Part shown: positions 60,919 through 64,000 of the stretch, piece after piece
Numbering within the stretch: position 1 is the stretch's first letter
Layout of the letters: the number at the start of each line of letters is the position of its first letter
NCBI RefSeq assembly: GCF_003490595.1
Contig: NZ_QQGY01000001.1
Coordinates: forward strand, 1 to 64,000
Length of the DNA: 64,000 nucleotides
Direction of reading: 5' to 3'
DNA from: Haemophilus haemolyticus_L
Lineage (GTDB): Bacteria; Pseudomonadota; Gammaproteobacteria; Enterobacterales; Pasteurellaceae
The notes under the pieces: generated by a model
Seen by the model: only the letters and a program-made list of their open reading frames with translations
Database searches by the model: none
Told to the model about the DNA's origin: nothing
Made by a program: the position numbers and the translations under genes

Positions 60919-61938
60919 ATGCTCGAACAACTCCCTTATTTGGCATTAAAAACACCGCCAAAAACCACCGCACTTTTAAAGGCTGAATGTGCGGATTTTA
61001 TTGTAAAAGAGTATTTAGGCTATGAAATGTCAGGCGAAGGGGAGTTTGTTGCCTTGTATGTACGCAAAACAGATTGCAACACCTTATTTGTTGGCGAAAA
61101 ATTAGCTAAATTTGCCGGTGTTTCTGAACGTAATATGGGATATGCGGGGTTAAAAGATCGTCGAGCGGTGACAGAACAATGGTTTTGTTTACAAATGCCA
61201 GGAATGGAAACGCCCGATTTCAGTCAATTTGAATTAGATGGCGTAGAGATTTTAACGGTTACTCGACATAACCGAAAAATTCGCACGGGTAGCCTTGAGG
61301 GAAATTATTTCGATATTTTATTACGCGGTGCAGAAGAATCTGATGAGCTTAAAGCGCAGTTGGATTTTGTAGCAAATTTTGGTTTCCCCAATTATTTTAC
61401 GGAACAACGTTTTGGTCGGGATGGTCATAACCTCACGCAAGCATTGCGTTGGGCGCAAGGGGAAATCAAGGTAAAAGATCGCAAAAAACGCAGTTTTTAT
61501 CTTTCCGCTGCACGCAGTGAAATTTTTAATCTAGTTGTGGCTGCACGTATCGAAAAGGGCGCAACAAATCAAGTTTTGCCAAATGATATTGTGCAATTAG
61601 CCGGTTCGCACAGTTGGTTCAAAGCGGACGAAAAAGAAGACTTAAATGCCTTGCAAGTGCGGTTAGAAAATCAAGATATTTTACTCACCGCCCCTTTAAT
61701 TGGCGAAGATGTGTTGGCCGCAAGCGATATTGAAAACGAAATTGTAAATCAACATTCAGTTTTCGATCCTCTAATGAAACAAGAAAGAATGAAAGCGGCG
61801 CGTCGTCCATTATTAATGAAGGCAAAAGCGTTTTCTTGGGCATTTGAGCCTGAGGGCTTGCGTTTGAAATTTTATTTACCTGCGGGCAGTTATGCCACAG
61901 CATTGGTTCGTGAGTTAGTAAATTATACAGAAGCATAA
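60919..61938 (+). CDS. truD: tRNA pseudouridine(13) synthase TruD
   Basis: 339 residues. Modifies U13 in tRNA-Glu. Catalytic Asp in MGYAGLKDRRAVTEQWF, then IRTGSLEGNYFDILLRG and FPNYFTEQRFGRDGHNL; the TRUD insertion domain is in the middle. No Shine-Dalgarno is obvious before the ATG. surE follows 9 bases after it, the usual gammaproteobacterial truD-surE pair. Confidence 0.97.
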   Translation: MLEQLPYLALKTPPKTTALLKAECADFIVKEYLGYEMSGEGEFVALYVRKTDCNTLFVGEKLAKFAGVSERNMGYAGLKDRRAVTEQWFCLQMPGMETPDFSQFELDGVEILTVTRHNRKIRTGSLEGNYFDILLRGAEESDELKAQLDFVANFGFPNYFTEQRFGRDGHNLTQALRWAQGEIKVKDRKKRSFYLSAARSEIFNLVVAARIEKGATNQVLPNDIVQLAGSHSWFKADEKEDLNALQVRLENQDILLTAPLIGEDVLAASDIENEIVNQHSVFDPLMKQERMKAARRPLLMKAKAFSWAFEPEGLRLKFYLPAGSYATALVRELVNYTEA

Positions 61939-61947
61939 GGAAGTACA

Positions 61948-62688
61948 ATGCGAATTTTAGTCAGTAATGATGACGGTTTTCACGCGGAAGGCATTCAAGT
62001 TTTAGCAACAGAATTAAGAAAAATTGCAGAAGTCATTGTTGTTGCCCCCGATCGTAATCGAAGTGCGGCATCAAGCTCGCTCACATTAGTGGAGCCATTG
62101 CGCCCACGCCATTTAGATAATGGCGATTATTGTGTAAATGGCACACCTGCAGATTGTGTACATTTAGCGTTAAACGGATTTTTATCTGGCCAAGTAGATT
62201 TAGTGGTATCAGGCATTAATGCGGGTTGTAATATGGGCGATGATACGATTTATTCAGGCACATTAGCCGCAGCCCTTGAAGGACGTCATTTAGGCTTGCC
62301 TGCTATTGCGGTTTCGTTAGATGGTCGTCAACATTATGAAACTGCAGCGCGAGTGGTGTGTGATCTCATCCCAAAATTACGTCATCAATTATTAAATCCT
62401 CGTGAAATTATTAATATTAATGTGCCTGATTTGCCTTTTGAAGAATTAAAGGGTTACAAGGTATGTCGCTTGGGTTACCGTGCTTCGTCTGCAGAAGTCA
62501 TTAAACAAAGGGATCCTCGTGATGAAACCATTTATTGGATTGGCCCTTCAGCATTACCTGAGGATGAAAGCGAGGGAACAGATTTCCATGCGGTGAAAAA
62601 TGGTTATGTGTCTATCACGCCAATTCAGGCAGATCTTACTGCCCATAATTCACTTTCGGCTTTACAAGATTGGTTAGAGCAGGAATAA
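61948..62688 (+). CDS. surE: 5'/3'-nucleotidase SurE
   Basis: 246 residues. Acid phosphatase acting on nucleoside monophosphates, linked to stationary survival. Metal site VSNDDGFHAEGIQVL at the N-terminus, CVNGTPADCVHLAL, GCNMGDDTIYSGTLAAALEG. AAGGAAG site; second in truD-surE. Confidence 0.98.
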   Translation: MRILVSNDDGFHAEGIQVLATELRKIAEVIVVAPDRNRSAASSSLTLVEPLRPRHLDNGDYCVNGTPADCVHLALNGFLSGQVDLVVSGINAGCNMGDDTIYSGTLAAALEGRHLGLPAIAVSLDGRQHYETAARVVCDLIPKLRHQLLNPREIININVPDLPFEELKGYKVCRLGYRASSAEVIKQRDPRDETIYWIGPSALPEDESEGTDFHAVKNGYVSITPIQADLTAHNSLSALQDWLEQE

Positions 62689-62717
62689 TGGCGCGTTTTA
62701 CCAAATAGAGAAGAAAT

Positions 62718-63296
62718 ATGAAAATTTTCGGTACGATGTATGATAAAACTATGCAATGGTCAACGCACCGTTTTGCGACTTTCTGGCTCTCTTTTGTTAG
62801 TTTTATCGAGGCGATATTTTTTCCTATTCCACCTGATGTGATGTTGATCCCAATGTCAATGTCAAAGCCAAAAAGTGCGGTAAAATTTGCATTTTATACG
62901 GCGATTGCTTCTGTCATCGGTGGAGTTATCGGTTACGCTATTGGTTATTATGCAACCGACTGGGTAGAAAACATTGTGCAACAATGGGGATATGGTGCGC
63001 ATTGGGCAAAAGCCATAAATTGGTTTGAGCAATGGGGCGTATTAGTTGTGTTTGTGGCGGGTTTTAGCCCAATTCCTTACAAGGTGTTTACTCTCTGCTC
63101 TGGGGTAATGCAAATGGCATTTTTCCCTTTTGCCATTACCGCATTTGTTTCACGTTTAGCGCGTTTCTTGCTAGTGGCAAAATTAGCCGCATGGGGCGGT
63201 GAAAAATTCGCAGCAAAATTGCGAAAATCTATTGAAATTATTGGTTGGTCAGTGGTGGCACTGGCTGTCATAGCTTACTTTATATTGAAAAACTAG
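62718..63296 (+). CDS. DedA/VTT-family inner-membrane protein (YqaA-like)
   Basis: 192 residues, several membrane segments. The VTT core reads WLSFVSFIEAIFFPIPPDVMLIPM, then GGVIGYAIGYYATDWV and AGFSPIPYKVFTLCSGVMQM, FVSRLARFLLVAKL. Related to but distinct from the yqaA at 40246. DedA proteins probably handle lipid carriers such as undecaprenyl phosphate. Downstream of surE by 29 bases; probably co-transcribed through to nlpD. Confidence 0.88.
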   Translation: MKIFGTMYDKTMQWSTHRFATFWLSFVSFIEAIFFPIPPDVMLIPMSMSKPKSAVKFAFYTAIASVIGGVIGYAIGYYATDWVENIVQQWGYGAHWAKAINWFEQWGVLVVFVAGFSPIPYKVFTLCSGVMQMAFFPFAITAFVSRLARFLLVAKLAAWGGEKFAAKLRKSIEIIGWSVVALAVIAYFILKN

Positions 63297-63304
63297 GATA
63301 AAAA

Positions 63305-63490
63305 ATGAATAAATTAGGTCTTATTTTAATGGTTGGATTCGTATTAGTTGGATGTGCATCAGAACCGGTTAAAGATCCAGATGCGTTGCCAAACGGCATC
63401 ATGCAACCAGTAGAAGGTACAGGTGCAGTTGCTGGTGGTAGCTTTATGCCGGAAATTCAAAAAAATACGATGCCAGCTCAAATGAAATAA
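63305..63490 (+). CDS. Small lipoprotein, NlpD N-terminus-like
   Basis: 61 residues. Lipoprotein signal with lipobox VLVGC (Cys17). The mature part NGIMQPVEGTG...GGSFMPEIQKNTMPAQ matches the N-terminal region of the next gene (GIMQPVNGEST, GGSWQPEIQKNTVPA). It has no LysM or LytM domain, so it looks like a duplicated N-terminal segment of nlpD. 9 bases after the DedA-like gene, 24 before nlpD. Confidence 0.85.
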   Translation: MNKLGLILMVGFVLVGCASEPVKDPDALPNGIMQPVEGTGAVAGGSFMPEIQKNTMPAQMK

Positions 63491-63513
63491 TAACGGAACA
63501 ATAAGGAATTACT

Positions 63514-64000
63514 ATGAAAAAATCGTTTCTCTTACTCCCTTTGAGTCTTGTTGTATTATCAGCTTGTACCTCTAATTCTCCTGCGCCAATTACCAATGCA
63601 GATAACACCCTTTCACCTGGTATTATGCAACCTGTAAATGGCGAGAGCACGGGCGGTTCTTGGCAACCTGAAATTCAAAAAAACACGGTACCAGCGATGG
63701 GCGGTGTTCCAACAGGCGTGCAAACTCCACAGCCAAATTTCCAACCAACCTATCAACAGCCTGCCATGCCAGCAGAGCCTGCTCAACCGGCATTCAAACC
63801 TGCACAGCCAGCGTTTCAGCCAGCTCAAAAACCAGTTATGCCAACACAAGCGCCAGCTGTACAAACAAAAACAATCACTAAAACTGTTTCTGATTGCGTA
63901 GATTCGCAACATATTAATGTTCCACGTAATCCAAATACCAATGCACCAGATTATAGCCAAATTGAAAAAGGTTCTTACAAAGGCAATACCTATAAAGTGA
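63514..64000 (+). CDS. nlpD: Lipoprotein NlpD/LppB, N-terminal part (runs off the window)
   Basis: The visible 162 codons have a lipoprotein signal (lipobox VLSAC, Cys18), a Pro/Ala/Gln-rich linker (QPNFQPTYQQPAMPAEPAQ) and the beginning of a LysM-like region (GSYKGNTYKV). A C-terminal LytM domain is expected beyond the edge. NlpD activates amidase AmiC at the septum in E. coli. In this cluster, surE and nlpD follow the widespread surE-pcm-nlpD order without pcm. AAGGAAT site. Confidence 0.9.
   Translation, partial: MKKSFLLLPLSLVVLSACTSNSPAPITNADNTLSPGIMQPVNGESTGGSWQPEIQKNTVPAMGGVPTGVQTPQPNFQPTYQQPAMPAEPAQPAFKPAQPAFQPAQKPVMPTQAPAVQTKTITKTVSDCVDSQHINVPRNPNTNAPDYSQIEKGSYKGNTYKV

Noticed and set aside
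1..64000. CRISPR array or prophage
   Set aside because: No regularly spaced short direct repeats with unique spacers and no phage structural or integrase genes; the only short direct repeats with regular spacing are the coding 21-bp units.

Overview
The window is chromosomal DNA of a Haemophilus influenzae-type bacterium (H. influenzae or a very close relative such as H. haemolyticus or H. aegyptius). The reasons are low GC, many copies of the Haemophilus DNA uptake signal AAGTGCGGT/ACCGCACTT (often as inverted pairs acting as terminators), the outer-membrane acid phosphatase lipoprotein e(P4) gene hel, an LppB/NlpD-type lipoprotein, and a hemX-hemY pair with no hemC/hemD in front of it, as expected of an X-factor (heme) dependent Haemophilus.

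Layout. 1-440: the end of an rRNA operon (23S tail, 5S). 0.6-2.4 kb: yihI, a DUF2489 gene and narP. 2.5-3.7 kb: a complete IS3-family (IS150-like) element. 3.8-16.6 kb: lysA, lptM, cyaY, recQ, a GT32 glycosyltransferase inserted at the recQ 3' end, proS, lptD, a periplasmic protein of unknown function, ftsP/sufI, plsC and lpxH. 16.6-24.8 kb: a shikimate-dehydrogenase-like gene, cysE, gpsA and cyaA on the minus strand, then divergent hemX-hemY, with a CRP site between cyaA and hemX. 24.8-27.9 kb is an accessory patch: psiE, an IS3 orfA relic, a REP-associated transposase next to a palindromic pair, a lone HEPN protein, and a ykgB/rclC-like gene broken by one amber codon. 27.9-36.2 kb: purL, dapF, lexA, plsB. 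36.3-42.7 kb: a decayed IS copy, potD, a PuuB/DadA-like oxidase, a stand-alone PRD protein, yqaB-yqaA, a tandemly duplicated element that looks like two small RNA genes, luxS and purT. 42.8-46.0 kb: a third decayed IS copy fused to the last 34 codons of ilvC, then an 885-residue autotransporter with a heptapeptide repeat. 46.1-64 kb: glpX, zapB, mioC-dtd, a 520-bp structured non-coding gap with a perfect CRP site, ispF-ispD-ftsB, hel, rluE, ppx, tamB-tamA, slyD, rraB, truD-surE, a DedA-like gene, a small lipoprotein and the start of nlpD/lppB.

Many genes serve the envelope: LptM and LptD (LPS export), LpxH (lipid A), PlsB/PlsC/GpsA (phospholipid), TamA/TamB, FtsB/FtsP/ZapB (division), IspD/IspF (isoprenoid carrier), NlpD, and the GT32 enzyme (possible surface glycan). 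The clearest regulation is two SOS boxes at lexA, a PurR box at purL and CRP sites at cyaA and hel. A third perfect CRP site lies in the non-coding gap after dtd.

The most unusual points are: (1) all three IS copies abut uptake-signal-type hairpin arms, which suggests the element targets USS-pair terminators; (2) two tandem minus-strand sRNA-like units upstream of luxS; (3) the structured, CRP-site-bearing gap after dtd; (4) the RAYT/palindrome pair beside a solitary HEPN protein; (5) the diverged recQ-tail duplication around the glycosyltransferase; and (6) the IS-ilvC junction.
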